Shown here: positions 56,764 through 64,000 of the stretch, in pieces
Layout: each line of letters begins with the position of its first letter
Position numbering within the stretch: position 1 is the stretch's first letter
Source: a bacterium
GTDB taxonomy: Bacteria > Pseudomonadota > Alphaproteobacteria > Acetobacterales > Acetobacteraceae
Length of the DNA stretch: 64,000 bases
Assembly (NCBI GenBank): GCA_026224825.1
Contig: JAMFRO010000092.1
Span: forward strand, 26,880 to 90,879
Direction: 5' to 3'
The notes under the pieces: generated by a model
What the model was told of the DNA's origin: nothing
The model's database searches: none
The model's input: only the letters and a program-made list of their open reading frames with translations
Program-made: the position numbers and the translations under genes

Positions 56764-57615
56764 ATGAGCGGCACAGTTCATACCGCGACGGACCAGATCA
56801 AGGCCGAGGTCCCGCATCCGTACCATCTGGTGGACCCCAGCATCTGGCCGCTGCTTGGCGCCGTGGCGGCGATGACCACCTTCGCCGGCATCATCCTGGC
56901 CGCGCATTTGCATTTCTATTACCTGCTCGGCGCCGGGCTCATCTTCGACGGCACCATCATGTATGTGTGGTGGCGCGATGTTGTGCGCGAGGCGCGTACG
57001 CCTGGCATGCACCAGATCGTCACGCAGGTCGGCCTGCGTTACGGCATGGCGTTGTTCATCTCCTCGGAAGTGATGTTCTTCGTCTCCTTCTTCTGGAATT
57101 ACTTCAACTACTTCTTCTACCCGGATAAAATGGGCACGGCCTTCGCCGCCGTGTGGCCGCCGCAGGGCATCACCACCATCGATCCATTCGCGATCCCGCT
57201 GTTCAACACCATGGTGCTGCTGCTCTCGGGCACGACGGTTACCTGGGCGCATCATTGCCTGCTGGAGAATGACCAGAAGAATCTCGTGCGCGGCCTGGGC
57301 ATCACCGTCATCCTCGGCCTGATGTTTCTCTGTGGCCAGGCCTGGGAATATACGCATTCGCCGTTCCCGTTCTATCACGGCGGGATTTTCGCCTCGTCCT
57401 TTTTCATCGCCACCGGCTTCCATGGTCTGCATGTCATCATCGGCACCATCTTCCTCATCGTGTGCTACTTCCGCGCCAAGAGCGGGCAGTTCTCACCCGA
57501 GCGGCATTTCGGCTTCGAGGCCGCGGCCTGGTACTGGCACTTCGTGGACGTGGTGTGGCTGTTCCTGTTCGTCTGCATCTACTTCCTCGGCCGTTCGGCG
57601 ATCGTGGCTGGATAA
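56764..57615 (+). CDS. coxC: cytochrome c oxidase subunit III
   Basis: A 283-residue membrane subunit with seven predicted helices. HPYHLVDPSIWPLLGAVAAM at the start, FISSEVMFFVSFFW, HHCLLENDQK and the final AAAWYWHFVDVVWLFLFVCIYF are conserved features. It supports proton uptake and stability of the oxidase. A 50-bp gap follows the CoxF-like gene. Confidence 0.96.
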   Translation: MSGTVHTATDQIKAEVPHPYHLVDPSIWPLLGAVAAMTTFAGIILAAHLHFYYLLGAGLIFDGTIMYVWWRDVVREARTPGMHQIVTQVGLRYGMALFISSEVMFFVSFFWNYFNYFFYPDKMGTAFAAVWPPQGITTIDPFAIPLFNTMVLLLSGTTVTWAHHCLLENDQKNLVRGLGITVILGLMFLCGQAWEYTHSPFPFYHGGIFASSFFIATGFHGLHVIIGTIFLIVCYFRAKSGQFSPERHFGFEAAAWYWHFVDVVWLFLFVCIYFLGRSAIVAG

Positions 57616-57817
57616 GGAAAAAGGCCAGGGCTCTGCCCTGGACCCGCTGGGGCCTGAGGCCCCAGACCCCCGATACTACGGGAGTGAGGTGGGACGGTGT
57701 ACGGCCTAAGCGGGCCGTACACCGTCCCACCTCACTCCCGTAAAAGTAATGGGGGTTTGGGGCCTCAGGCCCCAATGGGGTCAAGGGGCAAAACCCCTTG
57801 GTCTTTCTTCCTTGTCC
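57613..57817. repeat. long nested palindrome, copy with inner stem 2
   Basis: The left arm GGCCAGGGCTCTGCCCTGG, CCGCTGGGGCCTGAGGCCCC and CAGACCCCC are nearly identical to those of the 48,028 copy. The right side has GGGGCCTCAGGCCCC and a weaker outer arm. The core is a perfect 30-bp stem (57677-57706 with 57713-57742) around TAAGCG, unrelated in sequence to the other cores. It separates coxC from the SURF1 gene and starts at the coxC stop. Confidence 0.75.
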
Positions 57818-57908
57818 GGCCCCAACGGCAGCGAAACTGACGGCGGGGTAAATGGCACAAGCTCGCAGAGAGCCGCACAGATTGCCGCCCCGGGGGACCC
57901 CACCTAAG

Positions 57909-58610
57909 ATGCCCCCCATGAGTAAATGGCGCCGCCTAATCGCCCCAGGCATCACCGCATTCGTGGTCTTCTGGCTGCTCATAGGCATGGGTGTGTGGCA
58001 GATACATCGCCTCGCCTGGAAAGAAGCCATTGTCGCTACCATCCGCCAGGCGCAGGCCGCTGCCCCCATAGCCCTGCCTGCAAACCCAACACCATTCGAG
58101 AAGGTCATCGTCACCGGCACCTGGGTGCCCGGCAAGGCCGCCCTCTACGGCGACGAAGTGCATGACTCACCGCATGGCCCAATTCCGGGCGCCGAGCTGA
58201 TCATGCCGCTACAACGCCCGGACGGCATAATCGTGCTGGTCAACCTGGGCTGGGTGCCGGAGCAGACACCAACGCCTCTGGCCAACCCGCCTCCCGCAGC
58301 CGTGGGCTATATCCACGCCCCCATCCGCGCCAACTGGCTTTCCCCGCCCGATGATCCCGTCCATGGGCTGTATTACACGCTCGACCCGCAGAGAATCGGC
58401 GCCGGGCTGGGGGAGCAAAATATCGCCCCCTATATTCTCATCGTGCTGGGCCCGTTGCCGCCGCCGGGGAGTGCGCAACCCCAGCCAGAGCAGGACCTGC
58501 CCACGCCGCCGAATAATCATTATGAATACGCCCTCACCTGGTTCGGCTTTGCCGGGGTATTGGTGTTTCAGTTCATTTTCTTCGCACGCAAAAGGTTGGC
58601 AGAGCCATGA
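57909..58610 (+). CDS. SURF1-family oxidase assembly protein
   Basis: A 233-residue protein from ATG 57909 (GGGGGA upstream; 57918 also possible). SURF1 proteins help insert heme a into subunit I. Two terminal membrane helices (ITAFVVFWLLIGMGVWQIHRL and WFGFAGVLVFQFIFFA) enclose a periplasmic domain with FEKVIVTGTW, VLVNLGWVP and the C-terminal NNHYEYALTWFGFA, all typical. The stop overlaps the M32 start by four bases. Confidence 0.9.
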   Translation: MPPMSKWRRLIAPGITAFVVFWLLIGMGVWQIHRLAWKEAIVATIRQAQAAAPIALPANPTPFEKVIVTGTWVPGKAALYGDEVHDSPHGPIPGAELIMPLQRPDGIIVLVNLGWVPEQTPTPLANPPPAAVGYIHAPIRANWLSPPDDPVHGLYYTLDPQRIGAGLGEQNIAPYILIVLGPLPPPGSAQPQPEQDLPTPPNNHYEYALTWFGFAGVLVFQFIFFARKRLAEP

Positions 58611-60076
58611 ATGCATACGCTGCTTTGGAGCAAAAATTCGCCCGTATCGCCTGTCTTAATGAGGCATCCTCGATGCTGGGCTGGGATGCCTCGGCGATGA
58701 TGCCGGAGGGCGGCGCCGAGGCGCGGGGCGAGCAGCTCGCCACCCTGGCCGGGCTGGCGCATGAATTCCTCTCCGCCCCCGACATTGGCGAGGCGCTGGC
58801 GGCGGCCAGGCCCGAGACGGATTGGCAGGAGGCGAATGTCGGGCTGATGCGCGAGGCGCATATCCGCGCCACGGCGCTGCCGCGCGAGCTGGTGGAGGCC
58901 AGCGTGCGGGCCGGGCGGGCGTGCGAGAGCATCTGGCGCCAGGCGCGCAAAGATGGGGATTTTGCAGCCGTGCGGGTGGCGCTGGGCGAGGTGGTGGCGC
59001 TGACGCGGGAGTCGGCCGGGATACTGGGCAAGGCTTTGGATCTGGCACCGTATGATGCGCTGATGAGCCAGTATCAGCGCGGTATAACGGCTGCCGATGC
59101 CGAGGCGATTTTTACCCGCTATGAAGGCTTCCTGAAGGATGCGTTGCCGCGCGCGGAAGCGCTGCAGGCCGCGCGGACGAAGGAGGAGCTACCGCCCGGC
59201 CCGTACCCCGAAGCCGTGCAGGAAGCTCTGGCGCGCAAACTCGCCGCCGCCGCCGGGCTGAAATTTTCATCCGCCAGGTTGGACCGTTCGGCGCATCCGT
59301 TCTGCGGCGGCACGCCGACGGATATCCGCATAACAACCCGCTATGACGAAGCGGATTTCGCCTCGGCGCTGATGGGCGTGCTGCACGAAACCGGCCACGC
59401 CCTCTACGAGCAGAACCTGCCCGCGGCTTTCCGCCGCCAGCCCGTGGGCGAAGCCGCCGGCATGGCGGTGCACGAGAGCCAATCGCTTATCGTGGAGATG
59501 CAAGCCGTGCGCTCGGATGCGTTCCTCGGCCACCTCGCCCCGCTCCTCACCGAGGCTTTCGGCAAGACCATCACCCTGGGCGGATTAAAAAACCGGCTGC
59601 GGCGGGTGCAGCGCAGTTTTATCCGCGTGGAAGCGGATGAGATGACCTACCCCGCGCATGTGCTGCTCCGCTTCCGGCTGGAGCAGGCGTTGCTCTCGGG
59701 CGATCTCGCGGTGGCCGACCTGCCCGGCGCCTGGAATGACGGTTTACACAGCCTGCTGGGGATTACGCCGCCGGATGACCGCCAGGGCTGCCTGCAGGAC
59801 ATCCATTGGTATGACGGCGCCATCGGCTATTTCCCCTCCTATACTTTGGGCGCCATGGCCGCGGCGCAGTTGATGGCAGCGGCAAGGCGCGCTCTGCCGG
59901 ATCTGGACGACGGGTTTGCGCGCGGCGATTTCTCGGGGCTGTCCGGTTGGCTGGCGCGGCATGTGCACGGGCTGGGCAGTTCGCTGGGGTATAATGAGAT
60001 TCTCGCCGCCGCCACCGGCGAGGCACTCAACCCGGCGCATTTCGAGGCGCATCTCACGGCGCGTTATCTGACGTGA
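58607..60076 (+). CDS. carboxypeptidase Taq (M32 family metallopeptidase)
   Basis: A 489-residue zinc carboxypeptidase. Zinc site HETGH (260-264) with the third ligand in HESQSLIVE (289 onward). The family motifs HPF (230-232) and DIRITTRYDE (239-248) are present. It trims C-terminal residues from peptides in the cytoplasm. Translationally coupled to SURF1 before it and mnmE after it (four-base overlaps), although the functions are unrelated. Confidence 0.95.
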   Translation: MNAYAALEQKFARIACLNEASSMLGWDASAMMPEGGAEARGEQLATLAGLAHEFLSAPDIGEALAAARPETDWQEANVGLMREAHIRATALPRELVEASVRAGRACESIWRQARKDGDFAAVRVALGEVVALTRESAGILGKALDLAPYDALMSQYQRGITAADAEAIFTRYEGFLKDALPRAEALQAARTKEELPPGPYPEAVQEALARKLAAAAGLKFSSARLDRSAHPFCGGTPTDIRITTRYDEADFASALMGVLHETGHALYEQNLPAAFRRQPVGEAAGMAVHESQSLIVEMQAVRSDAFLGHLAPLLTEAFGKTITLGGLKNRLRRVQRSFIRVEADEMTYPAHVLLRFRLEQALLSGDLAVADLPGAWNDGLHSLLGITPPDDRQGCLQDIHWYDGAIGYFPSYTLGAMAAAQLMAAARRALPDLDDGFARGDFSGLSGWLARHVHGLGSSLGYNEILAAATGEALNPAHFEAHLTARYLT

Positions 60077-61332
60077 CGGTGATTTTTGCGCCCATCACCG
60101 GGCGCGGCGGGGCGGTCACGGTGCTCCGCCTGTCCGGCCCGGGTTCATTGGCGATTGTGGCAAAACTGGCGGGGACACTGCCCGCACCACGCCGTGCCAG
60201 CCTGCGCAAATTGCACCATGCCGGCAAAATGCTGGATGAGGCGCTGCTCGTGACCTTCCCGGCACCGCATAGTTTTACCGGCGAGGATTGCGCCGAAATC
60301 TCGCTCCATGGCGGCCGCGCGGTGCTGGCGGCGGTGAGTGCGGCGTTGCTCGATCTGGGCGCGCGCCCGGCCGAGCCGGGAGAGTTTTCGCGCCGCGCCT
60401 TCGAGAATGGCAAATTCGATCTGTTGCAGGCCGAGGCAATGGCGGATTTGATCGCCGCCGAGACCGAGGCGCAACGGCAGCAGGCACTGGCCGGCGCCGA
60501 TGTGCTGCATGGCGCCTGCACGGCATGGCGCGAGCGGTTGCGGAACATCATGGCGCAGCAGGAGGCGCTCATCGATTTTCCCGATGAGGATCTGCCGCCC
60601 GAGGTGGAGGCGGCACTGCTCGCCGGGATAGAGGATTTGCGCGATGAGATGCGCGCGGCACTCCACGCCGCCCCGGCGGCTGAGCGGCTGCGCGAAGGGC
60701 TGGAATTCGTCATCCTCGGCCCGCCCAATGCGGGTAAATCCACTTTGCTTAACGCGCTGGCGGGGGAGGAGGTGGCGATCGTCTCCGACACGCCCGGCAC
60801 GACGCGCGATGCGGTGGGGGTGCGGCTCGATTTGGGCGGTGTGCCCGTGCATGTCACCGATACGGCGGGGTTGCGCGACACGGCGGATAGCATCGAGGCC
60901 GAAGGCGTACGGCGCGCCCAGGCGCGGGCGGCGAAGGCGGATTTTGTGATTCTCGTGGCCGGGCCGGGCGAGGATTTCGCGCCGGCACCGGAGAACGTGC
61001 CCGGGATGCAGTTGCGCACCAAGGCGGATCTGGGCGGTGATGGCGTTTCCGCCCGCACCGGGGCGGGCATGGCGGCGCTGCGGGCGCGGCTGGCGGAAAC
61101 CGCGCAAGCCCTGACCGACACCAAAGGCGTTGCCACCTTGGCCCGGCCGCGCCAGATTGCCTGTGTACGCGATACCGCCGAGGCGCTGAGCCGCGCCCTG
61201 GCGCTGCCCGAGCCGGAATTGCGCGGCGAGGAATTGCGGCTGGCGGCGGGCGCACTGGCCAGGCTGGTGGGTGGCATCGCCGTGGAGGAAGTGCTGGACG
61301 CCGTGTTCTCGGGGTTCTGCATAGGTAAATAA
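60073..61332 (+). CDS. mnmE: tRNA modification GTPase MnmE
   Basis: A 419-residue GTPase that, with MnmG, builds the 5-carboxymethylaminomethyl group on wobble uridines. GTG start. The N-terminal formyl-THF-binding domain (FAPITGRGGAVTVLRLSGPG) precedes the G domain: G1 GPPNAGKS (216-223), SDTPGTTRD, DTAGLRD. The C-terminal cysteine motif is FCIGK. The G4 element reads RTKADL where NKxD is usual. Length is slightly below the family average of about 450. Confidence 0.95.
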   Translation: MTVIFAPITGRGGAVTVLRLSGPGSLAIVAKLAGTLPAPRRASLRKLHHAGKMLDEALLVTFPAPHSFTGEDCAEISLHGGRAVLAAVSAALLDLGARPAEPGEFSRRAFENGKFDLLQAEAMADLIAAETEAQRQQALAGADVLHGACTAWRERLRNIMAQQEALIDFPDEDLPPEVEAALLAGIEDLRDEMRAALHAAPAAERLREGLEFVILGPPNAGKSTLLNALAGEEVAIVSDTPGTTRDAVGVRLDLGGVPVHVTDTAGLRDTADSIEAEGVRRAQARAAKADFVILVAGPGEDFAPAPENVPGMQLRTKADLGGDGVSARTGAGMAALRARLAETAQALTDTKGVATLARPRQIACVRDTAEALSRALALPEPELRGEELRLAAGALARLVGGIAVEEVLDAVFSGFCIGK

Positions 61333-61361
61333 GCCGGGGGCAAATAAGCCGGGGGGCAAAA

Positions 61362-62114
61362 ATGTTCGATTTGGCCGTGCGTCCGTTATACGTTGTGGTG
61401 GTGGCACTGCTGCTCCAGGGCCTCGCCGTGTTTGCCGGGGACTGGCTGCGCCGGCGGCGCAGCGAGGTTGAGGATACCGAGCGCAAGGATCTGGCGATCA
61501 TTCTGCCCGCGACCCTCACGCTGCTCACGCTGCTCATCGGCTTCAGCTTCTCCATGGCGGCCAACCGCTACGACCAGCGCAAGACGATGGAAGAGGATGA
61601 GGCAAATGCCATAGGCACGGAATACGCGCGGGCCGAGCTGATGCCGGCGCAGACGGCACATATACGCGGCCTGCTGAGCCAATATACCGACCAGCGGATT
61701 TTATTCTACAAGGTGACGGACAGCGCCCAGCGCCAGGCGGTGGATGCCGCCACTGCCAGGTTGCAGACCGCGCTCTGGGACAGCGTGACCCCCACGGCCC
61801 TCGCCACCCCCACGCCCATGACGGCGCTGGCCGTGTCCGGCATGAATGATGTGCTGAATGCGCAAGGCTATACCCAGGCCATGTTCTGGAACCGCCTGCC
61901 GCCCGGGGCCTGGTTTCTGATGATCTTGGTGGCCGGATTTTGCAGCTTCCTGTTCGGCTATAGCGAATATCGCACCTCCCGCCTGCGGTTGTGGGTATTG
62001 CCGGTGATCGTGGCCCTGCCGCTCGGGCTGATCGCCGATATGGACAGCCCGCGCTACGGGCTGATCCATGTGGTGCCGCAGAACCTCCTGGTGTTGCAGG
62101 CCACGCTAAAATAG
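61362..62114 (+). CDS. DUF4239 (bestrophin-like) membrane protein
   Basis: A 250-residue membrane protein. Two N-terminal and two C-terminal hydrophobic segments flank a soluble helical region (RKTMEEDEANAIGTEYARAELMP), the DUF4239 pattern. The family is suspected to form anion channels but this is unproven. A 15-bp tandem repeat (AAATAAGCCGGGGG, at 61327 and 61342) spans the mnmE stop and the leader; its second copy supplies the G-rich sequence before the ATG. Confidence 0.82.
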   Translation: MFDLAVRPLYVVVVALLLQGLAVFAGDWLRRRRSEVEDTERKDLAIILPATLTLLTLLIGFSFSMAANRYDQRKTMEEDEANAIGTEYARAELMPAQTAHIRGLLSQYTDQRILFYKVTDSAQRQAVDAATARLQTALWDSVTPTALATPTPMTALAVSGMNDVLNAQGYTQAMFWNRLPPGAWFLMILVAGFCSFLFGYSEYRTSRLRLWVLPVIVALPLGLIADMDSPRYGLIHVVPQNLLVLQATLK

Positions 62115-62254
62115 CCGGTTAGGTGCAAAAATCTGTCCGAAAGTTAATGAACTCAACTGGGCCTTAACGCGGAAATGATTGGTTTCTTGCGGTGAGGGCC
62201 CCAAATATGTTGGATATATGTGATCATGGGGCCGGGAAGGTAGAGGACACAGCA

Positions 62255-62590
62255 ATGCTCAGCATCCTCCGGCGCAAAACGGCGGCCAAAGTTATCCTGC
62301 ATGTGGTGGCGGGCAGTGTGCTGCTCATGGGGTGCAGCGCGCCGAAGCCCGTTGTAACCGCCCCGCCCAAACCCGGCTTCAGCGTGGACACACCGCTCGA
62401 TGTCATCGCCGCCGATGCGCGCGGCAAGGCGGTGCTGATGCAGGATGTGCCAGGCGTGATGAACAACGCCAAATACCCGCTGTTCGAGGATATGAGCCTG
62501 GCGCAGATCGCCATCATCTCCAACGGGCGGGTGACGCAGGCGCAACTGGATGCGGTGCGGGCGGATTTGGGCAGGCTGGCGGGTCAGTAG
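62255..62590 (+). CDS. small lipoprotein
   Basis: A 111-residue protein from ATG 62255 (TAGAGGA upstream; the track start is 63 bases earlier). The signal ends in the lipobox LLMGCSAP. The mature part contains GFSVDTPLDVIAADARGKAVLMQDVPGVMNNAKYPLFEDMSLAQIAIIS, a compact domain I do not recognise. The stop overlaps the end of the convergent gene by seven bases. Confidence 0.7.
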   Translation: MLSILRRKTAAKVILHVVAGSVLLMGCSAPKPVVTAPPKPGFSVDTPLDVIAADARGKAVLMQDVPGVMNNAKYPLFEDMSLAQIAIISNGRVTQAQLDAVRADLGRLAGQ

Positions 62591-63768
62591 GTGCTGTTGA
62601 TGGCGGCACGTGTTTTGGGCGGCGCCAGCGGGTTGATGCCGCGTTCCGCCAGACCGGCCCAGCTCGTGGCGCTCAGGCAAGGGCGGCGGTAGTAATTGAA
62701 GGGCAGTTCCGGTGTATTTTTTTGCAGCGCCGGACCCACGGTGAGCCCGGTGGAAAGGCTGGGCGCGACGGTGGCGTAGACGTAACCCTCAGGCGAAACA
62801 TTTTTGCCGATCGTTGCCATGAAAGACTCCGCGCGCTTGTCACCCATCTGCCGCAACGCCAGTGCCGCGAAGGCCGTGCCCTCCAGCCAGATGCCGGTGC
62901 CAGCATTCGAAAAACTGATGCCGTCGCCTTGCTGTAATGCTTTTATGGCCACCAGTGCGGTGGCATCATCGCCCAGCCCGGCGAGGTAGGGCCATATGCC
63001 AGCATCAGCCGCGAGTAAGTGATTTACGCTTCCATCGGGACCACATCCAGAATCGAAACGAGCGGAGGATACGTCGAGCATCGTGCTCACGAAATCCGTG
63101 GCGTGGCGCGCATCCTCATCACGGCCCAAAGCACGGAAAGCCGCTACCAGATCGAGATTCTGCTCCGTGCTCTGCCATAAAAGCCGTTGTTGAGACGGAT
63201 CGAAACCGTAAAACCCGCCGTAATAGCCGCGCGGCGCACGCAAGGCGGCGTCGATGAAATCCCCCGCCGCATCAGCCGGCGCACGCATGCCCAAAGCCGA
63301 CCATAACAGCATTGCCCAGGCCACCGGGCCGGTATCGGTTCCCACCTGGTATGGGTCTTCAGCCCAGTGCCCGGCCGCAGCATCCCAAAACCCGGCAAGC
63401 TTGGCGGGCGCACTCATCACCCCGGCCGCATAACAATTCCTCAAGCGCCCATCAGCAAACTTTCGGTCATGCGCCTGCGCGATCTCCAATGCCTGACCAA
63501 TCCGCAACGCCGCCGCACGCTCACCAGCGGCCAATAAAAACAGCCCAGCCAGCGCATTGTCATAAACATAGGCCGCATTCGCCTGGGTAAGATCAAAATC
63601 CCCCCCGCCGGGCTGCACCAGATAGGAATTCAACAACACCGGACCATCCCCCAGCGCCGCCATCTGCCCCAACACGGCCTGCACGTAGCCCGAAGCCGCC
63701 TGCGCACTACCGGCCGCCACAGCGGCAACCCCCACGCCGAAAGCCCTGCGGGTGAGGGTTATGGGCAT
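62584..63768 (-). CDS. Tat-exported alpha/alpha-toroid-like protein, function unknown
   Basis: A 394-residue protein from ATG 63768 (MPITLTRRAFGVGVAAVAAGSAQAAS, a twin-arginine signal); the track ORF adds 49 codons from the upstream palindrome. Repeated pairs of helices (AYVYDNALAGLFLLAAGERAAALRIGQALE; GIWPYLAGLGDDATALVAIKAL) and Gly/Trp-rich loops suggest a six-hairpin toroid as in glycosidases and lyases. No catalytic motif can be assigned. It is exported folded. Confidence 0.7.
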   Translation of the reverse strand: MPITLTRRAFGVGVAAVAAGSAQAASGYVQAVLGQMAALGDGPVLLNSYLVQPGGGDFDLTQANAAYVYDNALAGLFLLAAGERAAALRIGQALEIAQAHDRKFADGRLRNCYAAGVMSAPAKLAGFWDAAAGHWAEDPYQVGTDTGPVAWAMLLWSALGMRAPADAAGDFIDAALRAPRGYYGGFYGFDPSQQRLLWQSTEQNLDLVAAFRALGRDEDARHATDFVSTMLDVSSARFDSGCGPDGSVNHLLAADAGIWPYLAGLGDDATALVAIKALQQGDGISFSNAGTGIWLEGTAFAALALRQMGDKRAESFMATIGKNVSPEGYVYATVAPSLSTGLTVGPALQKNTPELPFNYYRRPCLSATSWAGLAERGINPLAPPKTRAAINSTY

Positions 63769-63787
63769 GGGGTGGTGTTTGGGGGGA

Positions 63788-64000
63788 GAAAAAAGGCCAG
63801 GGCTCCGCCCCTCGACCCCGCTGGGGCCGTCGTGCGCAGCACGCCTCCGGCGTGACGGCCCCAGACCCCCACTACTTCGGGTCTTGGAAAGGGATGCCCT
63901 GCACGGGCTATCCAACTACGTGATCTCGAGGGCATCCCTTTCCAAGACCCGGGTGGGATCCAAGGGCCTTTCGGCCCTTGGCGGGTCCAGGGCAGAGCCC
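63788..64000. repeat. long nested palindrome, copy with inner stem 3, cut by window edge
   Basis: It shares AAAAAAGGCCAGGGCTC, CCCGCTGGGGCC and CAGACCCCCACTACT with the other two copies, but has an extra hairpin arm (GTCGTGCGCAGCACG). The core is a perfect 22-bp stem (63878-63899 with 63930-63951), again unrelated to the others. The right arm runs to GGGTCCAGGGCAGAGCCC at the edge. It lies upstream of the Tat-exported protein gene. Confidence 0.7.

Noticed and set aside
60054-61407. 429- and 420-residue minus-strand ORFs
   Set aside because: Both are antisense shadows of mnmE.
48028-64000. CRISPR array or insertion sequence for the nested palindromes
   Set aside because: Copies are dispersed kilobases apart, have no regular spacer array, and no transposase or cas gene lies nearby.

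Overview
The window looks like a chromosome segment of an acidophilic or plant/soil alphaproteobacterium, most plausibly Acetobacteraceae. This is inferred from the high GC of the core genes, the coxB-coxA-ctaB-small gene-coxC order, a Trb-type conjugation cluster of the kind common in alphaproteobacterial integrative elements, and the MnmE/HrpB/MoxR-CoxE core genes. No rRNA, complete tRNA or CRISPR array was seen. It reads as an accessory left half (1 to about 37,300) joined to a core-like right half (about 37,300 to 64,000).

Region A (1-5,527) is low-GC cargo and decayed material. A ComEC-type metallo-beta-lactamase-fold protein, cut by the left edge and absent from the ORF track, is divergent from a 1,087-residue P-loop ATPase with a winged helix and a long TPR array. 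Three copies of a 19-bp direct repeat lie between them. Then come a doubly frameshifted DUF736 gene and the C-terminal half of a PIN (VapC) toxin.

Region B (5,528-22,629) is a type IV secretion/conjugation module in the order traG, copG-like, trbB, C, D, E, J, [insert], trbL, F, G, I, DUF2274, HTH gene, then a small toxin-antitoxin pair with an apparently leaderless promoter. The trbJ-trbL junction is split by about 3.5 kb carrying a divergent pair: an AbiEi-like winged-helix gene and a 612-residue HipA-type kinase with its own AbiEi-like N-terminus. Between them are a 47-bp palindrome and a duplicated operator-like palindrome. The insert ends in a decayed copy of the traG leader, the first traG codons and the 3' end of trbJ, so it probably arose by duplication or recombination between related elements. 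The module ends near a tRNA-Gly 3'-end-like sequence and the first ~15 codons of a tyrosine integrase. No relaxase or intact integrase is visible.

Region C (22,630-37,305) is a catabolic island: two Baeyer-Villiger monooxygenases, two SDR dehydrogenases, two alpha/beta hydrolases, a Rieske oxygenase, a TauD-type dioxygenase, two DUF1329 proteins (one a half-length version), two SnoaL/NTF2-like proteins, an EthD protein and one TetR regulator. Five promoters share TTGACA-N3-TGTC-N9-GACA, with a sixth degenerate site, so the TetR protein probably controls the island. The enzymes fit oxidation of an alcohol to a ketone, oxygen insertion to an ester or lactone, and hydrolysis. The substrate (alicyclic, terpenoid or steroid-like) cannot be told from sequence.

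Region D (37,306-64,000) is core-like: AraC/GyrI regulator, secreted hydrolase, hrpB, a ScsB/DsbD-like reductase, a PmtA-like methyltransferase, moxR-coxE, a glycosyltransferase-discoidin fusion, nitroreductase, CHAP protein, RidA, quinone oxidoreductase, a solute-binding protein, the aa3 oxidase cluster with ctaB and SURF1, M32 carboxypeptidase, mnmE, DUF4239, a lipoprotein and a Tat-exported protein. Three long nested palindromes (48,028-48,256; 57,613-57,817; 63,788-edge) share an outer shell but each has a different, perfectly paired inner stem. A short shell-only relative lies at 37,267-37,305.
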